Assembly (NCBI GenBank): GCA_001910725.1
Contig: MJGA01000004.1
Span: 1,054,001-1,118,000 of the forward strand
Direction of reading: 5' to 3'
Source of the DNA: Phanerodontia chrysosporium
Lineage: Eukaryota > Basidiomycota > Agaricomycetes > Polyporales > Phanerochaetaceae
DNA: 64,000 nt
The position numbers were made by a program, and so were the translations under genes. Shown here in pieces: positions 26,001-37,002 of the stretch (its first letter is position 1; each line of letters begins with the position of its first letter). Below the pieces are notes generated by a model. It saw nothing but the letters and a program-made list of their open reading frames with translations, did not search any database and was not told the DNA's origin.

Positions 26001-26325
26001 TTCTGCCAAGTTCACAGCATGGGGCAACGCGAACTCCACGTCGAGTAGAGGAGCGAGAGAATTCATCGAACAATATAACAGGATGACAAGGCACTCTCTG
26101 ACCTGCCTCTAGAGCGGTTTTCATACGTAAGAACGCGACGCACAGCAGTAACGAATCTCTGCTGACCACTGAGGATGCAGACTTGGTCAGGCGGTCACGG
26201 ACGTGTTCGACCTCAGCGAGGAGATGTTGATCCGCTTCCCCTGGTGACGCGGCGCCTTCCACCTTGCGCACGAGGGCATAGTGTGCTCTGCTCAACGCGC
26301 CGGACGAGATGAAGGGGACATCCAT
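23026..26325 (-). CDS. Large adaptin, AP-4 epsilon-like (frame break near 24.69 kb)
   Basis: The start MDVPFISSGALSRAHYALVRKVEG is followed after a 64-nt intron by VRECLVILLYCSMNSLAPLLD, then HAVNLAEAGPTVQDKRIGYLY and HELQLMLVNTVRK, the opening HEAT-repeat pattern of large adaptins. Later exons give VVKKMRQRLEDADPAVAAAAL, SCLNNVDCKLWAGTIPGTTS and DSWEVERIMQLLDSGDSTLRK, closest in my memory to AP-4 epsilon. The carboxy end is a Ser/Pro-rich linker and about 60 residues in place of a full ear. The expected role is cargo sorting at the trans-Golgi. Around 24,690 the frame shifts without an obvious intron. About 14 exons; AP-1 gamma or AP-2 alpha identity is not excluded. Confidence 0.75.
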
Positions 26326-26463
26326 GGTCGCGAGCAAAGCGTCGGACGCGACGAGCGCGAACGCGAGTTTGGATGAACGGGCTGTGCTGGTCAGCCGAAT
26401 TGGGTCAAGACCGCCGCGGAGGAGACGCCGGTGTAACTCCTTCGTGAACCAAGCAGGCTCAAC
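26326..26463. promoter_or_regulatory. Compact bidirectional promoter, adaptin / BUB2
   Basis: Only 138 bp separate the two outward-facing start codons, so both promoters and 5' UTRs must share this DNA or overlap coding sequence. No TATA box is visible. Confidence 0.5.
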
Positions 26464-27717
26464 ATGTCTCCCTCTGCGGCATCAGCTGCTGCCGCTGCTA
26501 CGGCCCACTCGTTCAACAAAATACTCAACCAACCACGAAGTTCTTCGAAGCACCGGTCAGCAACAGACGTTGAGGAGTCCATAAAGAAGCTGCGTCGGTT
26601 GATACTCGTCGATGGCATCCCCTCATCGGTTGTACGTGACCTCGCTCTATGATCTCACCTCTCGCTCACATAACTGCTAGGACCCAACCCTGCGACCACG
26701 AATATGGAAGATTCTCCTGCGCGTGCAGGACATATCTGCTGAGGAATTCCTTGACTACGTTGGAAGGGGGCCGTGCGAAGTGAGAGAGAAGATTCGCAAT
26801 GACACCTTCCGGTGCGTGTCCCTGGGTCATCCATCCCCTTGTCATTGATCCGCCTCCTTTAGGACACTTGCCACGGACAAGGGCTTCAAGGAGCGTGTCC
26901 GGGAAGACATGCTGGTTCGGCTTCTTGATGCCTTCGTGTGGCGAAACTATGGTGCGTACGAACCTTCCTGTGCCTGGTCCTTTGCCCTGACCTCTGCTCA
27001 GATCGACAAGAAGAGCACCAGCTCGGGTTTACGTATGTGCAGGGCATGAACGTACTCGCAGCGCCGTTTCTCTACACCATGCCTTCCGAATTGGAAGCGT
27101 TCTTTTGCTTTGCCAAGTTCATCGAGGAGTCGTGTCCGCTATATGTCCAGCCGACCCTCGAAGGAGTTCATCGGGGACTCAAAGTAGGTGATCCTGCTTC
27201 ACCAGCGGTGCAATAGAGATGAATTACTATTACAGCTCCTTGATCGATGTTTGAAGATCGTCGACCCCGAGCTCTACGCCTACTTGCGCTCCAAGAACCT
27301 ATCGGCGGAGATCTATGCGTTTCCATGTATGTATTCGTCTCTCTCCGGAGTAATCAGACTCACTCCGCCGTCTTGTAGCCGTCCTCACCCTGTGCGCATG
27401 TACGCCACCTCTGGATCAGGTCTTGCAACTATGGGATTTCTTGCTTGCATTTGGTGTTCACCTGAACGTCCTTTGCGTAATCGCACAACTGCTTCTCATG
27501 CGCGATGAAGTAATGAAGTCTTCTAGGTATGTTCCTCGTAGATATCGCACGGTTCTTACTCATCACATCTTGCAGCCCGATGCGTCTCCTGCGAACATTC
27601 CCCCCGCTTGAAGCTCTCCCCGTGATTGGTATCGCGGTCACTCTCGTTCGAGATATCCCAGCCGACCTCTATGATGAGCTCGTGCGCCACCCGTACGCCG
27701 TTTCCGAGCAACATTAA
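26464..27717 (+). CDS. BUB2: TBC-domain Rab-type GAP of the Bub2/Cdc16 family
   Basis: After an Ala-rich start, exons give KKLRRLILVDGIPSSVDPTLRPRIWKILL (the TBC entry motif with R...W) and then YVQGMNVLAAPFLYTMPSELEAFFCFAKFIEESCPLYVQP, LDRCLKIVDPELYAYL and QLWDFLLAFGVHLNVLCVIAQLL. These are the TBC motifs as arranged in yeast Bub2 and fission yeast Cdc16. With Bfa1/Byr4 it inactivates the Tem1/Spg1 GTPase at the spindle pole, holding mitotic exit until the spindle is placed. Six or seven exons give about 310 residues, the usual size. The Arg finger should lie in the second to third exon (TYVQGM region for Gln, IRNDTFR for Arg). Confidence 0.9.
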
Positions 27718-27983
27718 CGTCATTTCCTTCCTGGGCATCGTCACCCTAATGCTCCCTCACCTGGATCTTTAATCATGGTCTAATCTCCTCGCTTTCGTCG
27801 TCTTGCTGTGTTATCGACTCGCACTACATGCTATTGTCTGTATCTATCGTACTGTATCATCTACACGAAAGTAGCAAATAATTCTGCAGGTCAGAAATGT
27901 ATCCTTGTAATATAAACGCGTGTCTATGCATTTGATTCGACGTACGCATGAGGAAATCATAAAGGCAGTTTGATACATTCAGG

Positions 27984-29024
27984 TCAGGTGCTACGGGAAG
28001 GGGCATTATCTTCCAACCACTTTCTTACACCCTTTTTCGAGACCATGCCGAGCACACGAGTGCGATCTTCGAGAGTACGCGGACGGTAAAGGCGCATGAC
28101 ATAACCGCAAACGCTCCACACGTCCTCCCAATGAGCGTCGAAAAGCTCCCACCAACAATTCGGCGGCTTTGACGGCAGCGGGATTCCCAGAAATCGTGTC
28201 GTAACAAGTATTGCTGCGCTGACTATAGTCGGAACCGGGTACAGAGCATAGACAGGCGTTTGCAGGCTAGGAGACGGCGCAGTGAGAGCACAGGGTGCGA
28301 CGTGTCATTAAGGTGTAGGGCACGGTCACTTACGCGTCGTTCAGATAACCCCATGCACGGGAGCACACATCTTCTCGACTTGTAAGTCCCAGCACCCGGA
28401 GGTAGTTCACTAGCGTCCCGTATGGTAATGCAACGTGCACGTGGAAGCCTAGTCGCTTGAGTATCTGCATTTCTGCAACCACCAGAGCGTCCTTGAGGTC
28501 GTAGAAAGTGTTGCCGAAGTACGACATGGGCACATATTTGAATTCGCCTTTGTGAGGATTCATCGTCTGTTCTGCGAGCGTATGCGCGGTCCTTTGCAGG
28601 AGAAGGTCGTACACATTGATAAGATCACGCATTCGAATGGGGCATTCTTCCAGCTTGGAGGCGAGATACAGCGCCCCCATGCCTATGTCCTATTACCCGC
28701 GAGGTCAAGAGTGGTTTCTGATGCATGTGAACGTGACTTACACCTATACCAAATTGTTTCATGGAGGTTACAAACCAGAACCTCTGGAATAATATCTGGG
28801 CAGTAGCCACAGCTACCTGCTTCCTGTAGAAAGCAATAAGGACGCGTGCTTCAGGTCGAGCTGCATGGAACTCACTGTTTGAGTAGTATACCAGCTTGAT
28901 GTATGAGCTTGCATCCAAAAGCTCGGAGGTCTTCCTCGAGACCTTCAGGTATGCCATCTTCGCGTGAAGGGCTCTTCTCTATCTGCTCCAAGGATGCAAG
29001 AGGGTACAAGGCCACGGAAGCCAT
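27984..29024 (-). CDS. Cyclin L (transcription/splicing cyclin)
   Basis: The start MASVALYPLASLEQIEKSPS followed by GLEEDLRAFGCKLIHQAGILLKQ matches the amino end of cyclin L. The cyclin box continues QVAVATAQILFQRFWF, GALYLASKLEECPIRMRDLINVYDLLLQ, VVAEMQILKRLGFHVHVALPYGTLVNYLRVLGL, and the last exon has WWELFDAHWEDVWSVCGYVMRLYR. Cyclin L partners Cdk10/11-type kinases acting on splicing factors. Four exons, about 260 residues. The animal protein carries an extra RS tail, absent here; an RS-rich protein is encoded head-to-head across 162 bp instead. Confidence 0.9.
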
Positions 29025-29186
29025 GGGACAGGTTCGTGGACAAGCGCGAATGTCCCAAGCGCCCAACCTCGCGAAAGCGAGCTGCTGCACGCAAACACGG
29101 GAAAACATCTTCATCCCGTACCTCGACCACAACTCTCACCTTGTCTGTCGCTCAGCCCGGCGTAGCTCGTTCAAAGCGGCTTAGAT
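29025..29186. promoter_or_regulatory. Compact bidirectional promoter, cyclin L / RS-rich protein
   Basis: 162 bp between two outward-facing start codons. No TATA element recognised. The shared promoter would allow co-expression of two genes that both look connected to RNA processing. Confidence 0.45.
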
Positions 29187-31044
29187 ATGTCAGGACCCCC
29201 TCCAAGGCCGGGCCTTCCACCAAGACCTGATTTCGCAGACGCTCCTCCACCTTCACGATCAGAACCGCGACCTCATTACTACGGCGGACGACCACCACCC
29301 GAGCACTATCGCGAGCGAGAGCGTGAGCGAGATCTATATATCTCTGGCAGGTCTCCGCCGCGGCTCAAGCATCCTTCAAGAACCCTGACAGACTCGTACG
29401 TCGCCTCTGACAGGGACAGAGACCGCGACTCCTACGTCCCGCGCGATGCATACCCGCCGTATGACAGGCGCGAGCACGACGACCGACACCGCAGTGAGCG
29501 CGGCTGGGAGAGGAGGGACTACCGTGACTACCCTCCGCCTCCGCCCCCGCCGCACGCGGACTACCGCTATCGCGAGGCAGACCCGCGAGCGTGGACCAGG
29601 GATTCAAGAGAAAGCGGAAGGTCTCGATATGACGAACCGCCTCGGTCAGTCTATATACGAGGTGCGCGCAAGAGCCCACCTCGCTCGTGGACGCAGTCGG
29701 ACGAGATAGACAGGCATCCACGAGGTGCGAGGCCTCGCGAGCCATACCGCGACGACGATCACCGTTGGCAGACTCGACCCGGACTCTCGCCTCCTCGGCG
29801 TCACGGTTAGTCCGTCCTCTACTGAATACCATGAATTGTGTTGATACCGTACTGTCCCAGTGGGAAGCACCCCACCTCACTTGGGCTCCTCAAGTCAATA
29901 CCCTCGATCTCCTCGTCGTCGTTCACCTTCACCCGACCCGAGGCTAACTTCACCACGGCGACGAAGTAGTCGCGACCCACCCGATATGAAGTCAGGCGAT
30001 TATCCGGCACCTGGGAGCCCCTCACGCCCTACGCCTTACATGTCTAGAAGACGAGATGACCCTCCTCGACGCGAACGCAGCCGAAGCCGTGGTCCCAGGC
30101 GTAGGAGTCGAAGCCGCTCCGCTTCGCCACCCCGACGGCGTCCACTCAGCAGAACACCACCGCCACCGAGGAAGGATGTGAGAGAGCAGACGCTAAGTCC
30201 TGGCCGAATACTTGAAGAGGGTGAAAGAGAGCCTTCCCCTGTAAGACGAGAACTTCCGGCAGCCTCTCGCCCTCAGAAGGACGAACCACCGCCTCCACCC
30301 GCTCCTTCAGAACGCCCACGAACTGTAGACACCCCAATGGACGTTGATACTCAGCCTCCCCAGCGGCTGCCGACTCTCAAGGTGGACGCTCCTCCGAAAA
30401 GCGAGAAACCCGTCACGGAACCCGAGCCCCCTAGAGCCGCTTCAGTAGGGTCTGCTACTCCTCAGAAACTGGAAAGCTCGTCAAGGCCTCGCTCGCCTTC
30501 CCTCCTCCAACAGAGGGGTCTCACGAAGACTCCGACAACACCAATGTCACCGCAAGGCCGTTCGCCCCTGGTGCCTCTCCCGCCGAAGCCAGATTGGGGT
30601 ACGACTCCTCAAGCAACGCCTACGGTGCCGTCTGCGGCGCCACCCGGCACAGAGTCTTCAGACTCTGGCGACAGCCTGGAGACTATCAAGAAAGAGCTGA
30701 AGAAATATGGTGTGGACTTCGAGACGGTGGAATCTCTCCCATGGGTCAACCCCGAGGTCTGTGTCGATGTTCACATCCTTCGCTGATTCCACACGCTAAC
30801 CTTGAGTGATGTGCACCAGTACGACCGGCTGAAGAGTCACCAGCGGCGCGTGGAGCAGGACTGTTACCTCGCGTCGCGCGCGGCCAGGCAGGCTCTGTAC
30901 GAGCTCAACATGGCGAAGATCGAGCTTGCATCCGCGACCTCGCGGAGGGAGCTCGCCGTGAAGCAGCTCAACCTCGCGATCGACGGCAAGGCGGGCATTG
31001 ACTGGCCGTACGACTATGAGAGTCTTAACTCCCCTGTTGAGTGA
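29187..31044 (+). CDS. Arg/Ser/Pro-rich disordered protein with C-terminal coiled coil
   Basis: Three exons (29187-29805, 29861-30756, 30820-31044) join to 579 residues. Residues 1 to about 450 are low complexity: Pro runs, Arg-Glu repeats (RERERERD), Asp-Arg repeats (SDRDRDRDS), then RS-type stretches (RRRSRSRSASPPRRR). The last about 110 residues are different: ETIKKELKKYGVDFETVESLPWVNPEYD followed by a helical stretch with regular heptads (VEQDCYLASRAARQALYELNM, ELAVKQLNLAIDGKAGIDWP). A long sticky disordered region plus a small carboxy coiled coil resembles yeast Lge1 and animal periphilin. This is a similarity of layout, not a proven homology. Confidence 0.8.
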
Positions 31045-31869
31045 AGGCGCGCCTTTCGCTTTTCCCATACTTTCGCCCCTTGCGGCCAGGCGACATGTAT
31101 TATATATAGCCTTTGTAACGCGCTACGGTGTGCGGCAGGCGCAATACAGTCCGGACCCGTAGGAGTGGCATTTCATGACTTGGGTATCGGCTTGCATTCT
31201 ATGTGTGTTCTACTGGGGTCCATGGGCAAAGCACAGAAGAACCCTTGTTCCTATGGGTAAGAGCCCGTGAGCGAAGGACCAATGTAGCGACTCGCGAGAC
31301 GCACCTGCATGGCCTGGAATAACCGTGTCGAGTGCATTTGTATCTGAGAGCGCTTTCAGTCACCGAGTCGTAGTCTGGACGCGACAGAGAGCGCACCATG
31401 ATGCACTTCCTGCTCAGCTTGTCGCCCTCGCGACAGAGCTCTGACTGCGGCGCGTCGCGCTCGCTGTCGAAGGTGTACCTCGAGTTCGGGTCCTCCTGGA
31501 GCGCGAAACTTAGAAGTCAGAGGCGGTTGAATCGACAAGCAAAGCATATGCTGACAGAAACGAAGGCCTTCAAAGTCTGTTCGGGGCTGTCTTTCGCCAT
31601 GGCGTCGCGGTCGTCGGGGGAGTTGACTCGGCAGAGGAGTTTGTGTGCAAGAGACATCGCTCCGCGTCGACGCGGCGTTCGGGATCGGGGGCGCCTCCAG
31701 CGGCAGCGGGATGACGTCCATACACGCTTACGTAAGCAACCAGCTCTTGGAAACCCCAGTATTTCCCATTTCTCCCTGTACATGTTACGACGGCCTACAG
31801 TTGCGGTTCATCCATGGTCAGAGCCCCCGTCATAAAATAGTGATGTCGGTACGAGTACATTATGCTACA
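31045..31869. other. Convergent region with a possible small unsupported gene
   Basis: 825 bp lie between the RS-protein stop and the PDX1 stop. On the minus strand at about 31.2-31.78 kb there are GC3-rich stretches that read as protein: MDVIPLPLEAPPIPNAASTRSD, NSPDDRDAMAKDSPEQTLKAF and EDPNSRYTFDSERDAPQSE. They can be joined by a GT...AG intron ending CGCGCTCCAG near 31,500. I recognise no family, and this could also be extended PDX1 3' sequence. Confidence 0.3.
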
Positions 31870-33405
31870 TTACCAGCCGCGGTTCGCGAGGTGGCCACCA
31901 GGCAGGTTTTTGTCGCTGTGCCGAGTCAGCGCTAGTCAGCCTTGGCTCTTCAAAAATTGCATGCTGGGATACGCACATCGTGAGACCGACCATGGCCTCG
32001 CCAAGGTCCTCCGACACCTCCGCAAGGATCTTCGGGTTGTTGTAGTGCGTCACCTGTGTCCCCGGTCAGCTTATCTGCGTGTGTGGCGTTTCAGACGGCA
32101 TCGGAGCTTACAGCCTGGACGATAGCACGGGCGCGTTTCGCAGCATCGCCGGACTGAGCAGCAGCATATTCAGTAAGTGTTGAAATTTCAACTGTTGCGC
32201 GGCAATCCTACCTTGAAGATACCCGAGCCAACAAAGACTAATGGAGATGTATTTCAGCAATGTCAGACAGCATAGAAAAAACTATATATACGCACCTCCG
32301 TCACAGCCCAGCTGCATCATAAGAGCAGCGTCGGCTAACGAACTCGATTAGTACCATCCCCAGAGCATCAGATCGTGAACGTACCAGGGGTAGCGATACC
32401 ACCAGCAGCGAAGTTAACAACAGGCAGGCGCTTTAGGCGAGCAGTCTCCTTGAGAAGGTGGAACGGCGCCTGGATGTCCTTAGCATACGCGTAGAGCTCT
32501 TCCTCGCTCATGACGCTGCACTTGCGGATCTCACCCATGACCGCGCGCTGGTGGCGGACAGCCTCGACGACGTTTCCGGTGCCAGCCTCACCCTTGGTGC
32601 GGATGAAGGCGGCGCCTTCCGAGATGCGGCGCAGCGCCTCGCCGAGATTCCGGGCACCGCAGACAAAGGGGACCTTGAAAGCGTGCTTGTTGATGTGGTG
32701 CTCGTCATCGGCAGGGGTCAGGACCTCTGATTCGTCAATGTAGTCGATGCCAATGGCTTGCAGGATCTAAGATGGCTGTCTAAGCCTGCTAAGTCGCACA
32801 GGGACCAGAGGTGCTTACCTGAGCTTCCACAAAGTGACCTATCCGGACCTTTGCCATGACAGGAATGGTCACGGCCTCAACGATCTCCTTGATCATTTTG
32901 GGGTCGCTCTAAGGTTCGCTTAGTACTTCTGAGGTACGTTTAATGATTAAAACAAGTACTCACCATACGCGCAACGCCGCCGGTAGCACGGATATCGGCC
33001 GGTACACGCTCCAAGGCCATAACGGCGCACGCCTGTATCAGCTGTGTGAGTAGGAATGGAGAAGGTCGCACGGAAGCGCACATACGCCGGCTTCTTCTGC
33101 GATACGGGCCTAGGAGACGCGATGAGTGACGACGGAACGTGTCGTTGCATGCACACTGACCTGCTCTGCGTTTACAACGTCCATAATGACACCGCCCTGC
33201 GAGATACGATGAGCAAGCTACTTCCGCTGAGTCAGTGCAGCGGGTGCAGACCTTGAGCATCTGCGCGAGGCCAGACTTGACCTGCAGAGGGGGACGGCGG
33301 TCAGTGAGAGCCCCCGGTGCAGTCCTAGGGCGTACGCACACCAAAGGTGCCGAGGCTGCTGTTGCTTGCGCCGTCTTTGCTTGGTGCAGCCCTCGTCGGA
33401 GCCAT
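31870..33405 (-). CDS. PDX1: Pyridoxal 5'-phosphate synthase subunit Pdx1 (SNZ family)
   Basis: The start [12 protein letters not shown] leads into [35 protein letters not shown], the conserved Pdx1 amino end with the Asp and Lys of the synthase site. Then come [126 protein letters not shown], and an end [25 protein letters not shown] closing in HLANRGW. The subunit builds PLP from ribose 5-phosphate, glyceraldehyde 3-phosphate and ammonia. The glutaminase partner Pdx2 is not in the window. About ten exons, roughly 330 residues. Confidence 0.95.
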
Positions 33406-34328
33406 GACCGGAGTGCCGGAAGGGTTTCCAACGCCGTGTGGGATGGTGGGAGAGGGGAGCCGCCGTTGGGAGTCTGTGCTGGGGTGGTCATGCTCATTGA
33501 CGAGGGGTGTTGAGAGAGGCGACTTTTTAAAGGGCGGCGGGAGGGTGACTCGAGCTGGTCCTTGAGCTGGTTGGCGACTCGGAAGGCCGTCCTCTGCGTT
33601 TCCCTCTTCCCATCAGATCGGACCGGAGATCTCCCGTCGATCGATCCCCTCTCTAATGTCACCAGGCGTCTAACCTCTGTTGCAGCTCTCGTGCCAGCGT
33701 ACCGCGGACATGCACATCTCGTTTATCCATGTGTTGTACTGTCATCTGCAAGGATAACATCCGCAACACTCGCTGCAACCGCCCCTGTACTCTTGTGAAA
33801 CATCGGTCATGTTCTCCTTGAAGCAACTCGTCTTGTAATCAGACAGCGGTTGCACATGCAATCGATTCGCCTATGCAGGACCGGTCGTCCGCCTTCTCCG
33901 TCGAACCACAACTGTCCATCTTCGTCGTCCCACAGGCCCTCTAATCATCGCTAGTGTGTTACGCACATCCCGACACCGCTGGGGCAGCACCTCACTTCGC
34001 ATGCTCGCAGTGCGGTTGTGCATGTCTTCTCGCCCACAGACTGACTAACATCTACGCCAAGGTTCGCACTAACTGGCGGCCAGACGTCGGATCATGAGAC
34101 GCCTTACATATGCGACTCCATGTCCGTCCGCTTGCACGACGGACCGCTGCATTGTTGCTCGGGTTGTACTCGGATGAGAGCTCGTCTTCTCGCAGAGCCA
34201 ATGGCTGTCCCGTGAACACCCCGTAATTCTAGCAGAAATGCGGACGAGGCATGCGGCTCGACCAGCTGGCGGGCTTGCTCGGTATATATGCAGCGCAGGT
34301 GCGCGCAGCGTTTGCCCGAGGGTCAGCC
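33406..34328. promoter_or_regulatory. Long divergent intergenic region, PDX1 / galactanase
   Basis: At 923 bp this is one of the largest gaps in the window. No coding frame with family features is seen. A match to the CreA-type consensus SYGGRG (CTGGGG) lies at 33979-33984; one match in this length is expected by chance. Regulated secreted-enzyme genes often have longer upstream regions than housekeeping genes, and this gap fits that. Confidence 0.35.
34283..34288 (+). promoter_or_regulatory. TATA-like element of the galactanase gene
   Basis: TATATA about 41 bp before the start codon of the GH43 gene. It would imply a very short leader; no transcript data support it. Confidence 0.3.
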
Positions 34329-36558
34329 ATGAAGATCTTTGCGCACTTGCTGCTACCCGCGCTCTCACTGCTACTGCCCGCTTATGCACAAAACCAGATC
34401 GTCTCTGGTGCGGCGTGGACAGACACTGCCGGAAACGCGATACAGGCGCACGGTGCTGGTATCCTCAAGGTTCGGCCATTGAGCGTGCGAGTCAGATAAG
34501 TGAAACGTCGCTGATTATGCTGCACAGGTCGGCAGCACTTTCTACTGGTTCGGCGAAGATAAGTCACACAACAGTGCCTTGTTCAAAGCCGTATCGTGCT
34601 ACACCGTAAGTCGTCACAGGTACGATATGTCACCCGCTCTCGCTACCCTGGCTGTCCACTACAGTCGTCCGACTTGGTAAACTGGTCTCGCCAAAATGAC
34701 GCGCTCTCGCCAATTGCTGGAACTATGATCTCGACATCGAATGTAGTCGAACGGCCCAAGGGTCAGTGCTTCTCATCTATGGAACCATATCCGACTAAGC
34801 CCGCCCACCCATGCGCAGTCATCTTCAACCAGAAGGCACGTACAAGGGCTGTCTGGAAATCCACGCAGGCTACTGAATGGCAGCTGCCCTCAGAACTCTG
34901 AGTATGTCATGTGGTTCCATTCTGACAGCTCCAAGTAAGTCTAGCGTTCCCCCGCGTCGTGCTCCATCCTACAATGCTATCAGCTATGGCGCTGCGATGG
35001 TCGGAGTAGCGACGGCCAAGACGCCATGCGGCCCGTACACCTACAAGGGGAGCTTCAAGCCGCTTGGGGCTGACTCCCGGGACGAAAGCATCTTCCAGGA
35101 TGGTGAGTCATCGAGCCCCCGTCCTATTCATTCGGGCCTCCATTGATGACGAGCTCGGTCTCAGATGACTGTGCGTCCCTGCTGCTGCACATACCCCGGT
35201 GCGAACGCTGATGCCGTGAGCGGCCCACGTCATGCACAGCCGCCCAGACGGCGTACCTGCTGTACGCGTCCGATAACAACCAGAACTTCAAGATCTCGCG
35301 CCTCGACGCCAACTACTACAACGTGACGGCGCAGGTCAGCGTGATGAACGGTACGCAGCGGACCTGCGCACCTGACGTGACGCCGGGAGGGGCTGACGTG
35401 CGCGGCGCGCAGGCGCGACCCTGGAGGCACCCGGTATCGTGAAGCACAACGGGGTACGTTCGCCCGCCCGATGTGCCCACGCGCCGCGCGCGGCGAGGCT
35501 GACCGGGGCACTGCGCAGGAATACTTCCTGATCGCGTCCCACACCAGCGGCTGGGCGCCGAACCCGAACAAGTGGTTCTCCGCGTCGGTGCGTGTCGCAT
35601 GTTTCCGCCTGCGTCTCTGCCGCGGACACGCACGCTGACCGGTTTGCACCTGCCTGCAGTCGCTCGCGGGCCCGTGGTCGGCGCAGCAGGACATCGCGCC
35701 GAGCGCGACGCGGACGTGGTACTCACAGAACGCGTTCGACCTGCCGCTCGGCAGCAACGCGATCTACATGGGCGACCGCTGGCGCCCGAGCCTCCTGGGC
35801 AGCAGCCGGTACATCTGGTACCCGCTCGACTTCTCGAGCGGCGCGCCGCAGATCGTGCACGCGGACGTGTGGAGTGTGAACGTCCAGGCAGGTGCGTGGG
35901 CGCCCACCTACAGTGGACACGGCAAAAGCGACTGAAACGGGGGTGTGTGTTCGCGCTGCAGGGACGTACTCGGTCGCCAGTGGGACCAGCTACGAGGCTG
36001 AGAACGGGCAGCGCGGCGGATCCTCGACAATTCTGTCGGGCTCGGGATTCTCTGGAGGAAAGGCTGTTGGCTATCTCGGTGGGTGTCTGCGGGCGTGTTT
36101 CTCCCGGTGGCATCTGAGAAATGGGGCTCTGGGGATAGGCCACGGTGGAACGGTCACCATAAACAACGTCCAGAGCAACGGCGGTTCTCACTGGGTCGCG
36201 TTGTACTTTGCGAACGGCGATTCCACGTACAGAAATGTCACTGTCAGGTGAGCACGCGCCGCCCTCGCGAAGAGAAGCCGAGTACTCACGTTCGCATCCA
36301 CCAGTGTGAACGGCGGGCCATCTGTGCTCGTCGATCAGCCAGACAGCGGGGGCGGCAATGTGGTCATCAGTGTACCTGTGAAGCTCAATTTGAATAGCGG
36401 CGCAAATTCGATAACGTTCGGATCCGGGCAGAGCAGTGAGTGTCGGTCACCTTGTACCTCGTCTGACCGCCAGGCACCCGTCACGAGAACAGAACGCGCT
36501 GAAACCCGCCACACGCACAGACTACGCCGCCGATCTTGACAAGATCATTGTGTACTGA
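34329..36558 (+). CDS. Secreted exo-beta-1,3-galactanase, GH43 catalytic domain plus CBM35
   Basis: A signal peptide (MKIFAHLLLPALSLLLPAYA) precedes the mature start QNQIVSG. The GH43 five-blade domain follows (FYWFGEDKSHNSALFKAVS, VVERPKVIFNQ, LEAPGIVKHNGEYFLI, WYSQNAFDLPLG, WYPLDFSSG), then a CBM35 of about 125 residues (YEAENGQRGG, GGKAVGYLG, VALYFANGDSTYRNVTVSVNGG, ending AADLDKIIVY). Counting joined exons puts Glu102, Glu208 and Gln263 in the active site; Gln replaces the usual base, a known feature of this subfamily. It releases galactose from beta-1,3-galactan of arabinogalactan proteins and passes over side branches. Ten or more exons, one only 6 nt (35165-35170). Confidence 0.96.
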
Positions 36559-37002
36559 GACTGCTGCTGCGTCTCCGTGGCTCTCAGCCGAAGGTCGCAG
36601 AAGAAGAGCGTAGGACAGCATGTGGATAGTGTCTTTCCAGGACGTTCTCCCGCAGCCGCAGCGAGGCGTACCTTGTTGTGTACATAGGGTTCCCGAAAGC
36701 ACTGTATCTGGCATGGATTGCGCCATGGTCGCGCGCCGGGCTTCGCAGCCTATCTGTCCTTGCAATTTGCTTCCACGGGCTATCGTAGCTCTGATCACAG
36801 CCTAGTGGACAGGGGCGTGATCACGGCGACACACGTCCTGGAGTTTTGTGACACGCTATATATTACGGCCAGCGGAAGGATGACACCAGCGATGACATGT
36901 CTGGCGGGCGAGCCTGCATGCAACCTGCGTCGGCAAGCGGCGGCTAACCCGCGAACGAAGATGCGGTGCCTAAAAAATGAGGGGTGGTGCCAGGAGAGAG
37001 AA
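36559..37002. other. Convergent 3' region, no gene seen
   Basis: 444 bp between the galactanase stop and the mL49 stop on the other strand. Only short frames without family features are present. Confidence 0.45.

Noticed and set aside
29340..30200. RS/RD repeats as a tandem DNA repeat array
   Set aside because: The repetition is at protein level (Arg, Asp, Ser, Pro); the codons vary and no fixed DNA unit recurs.
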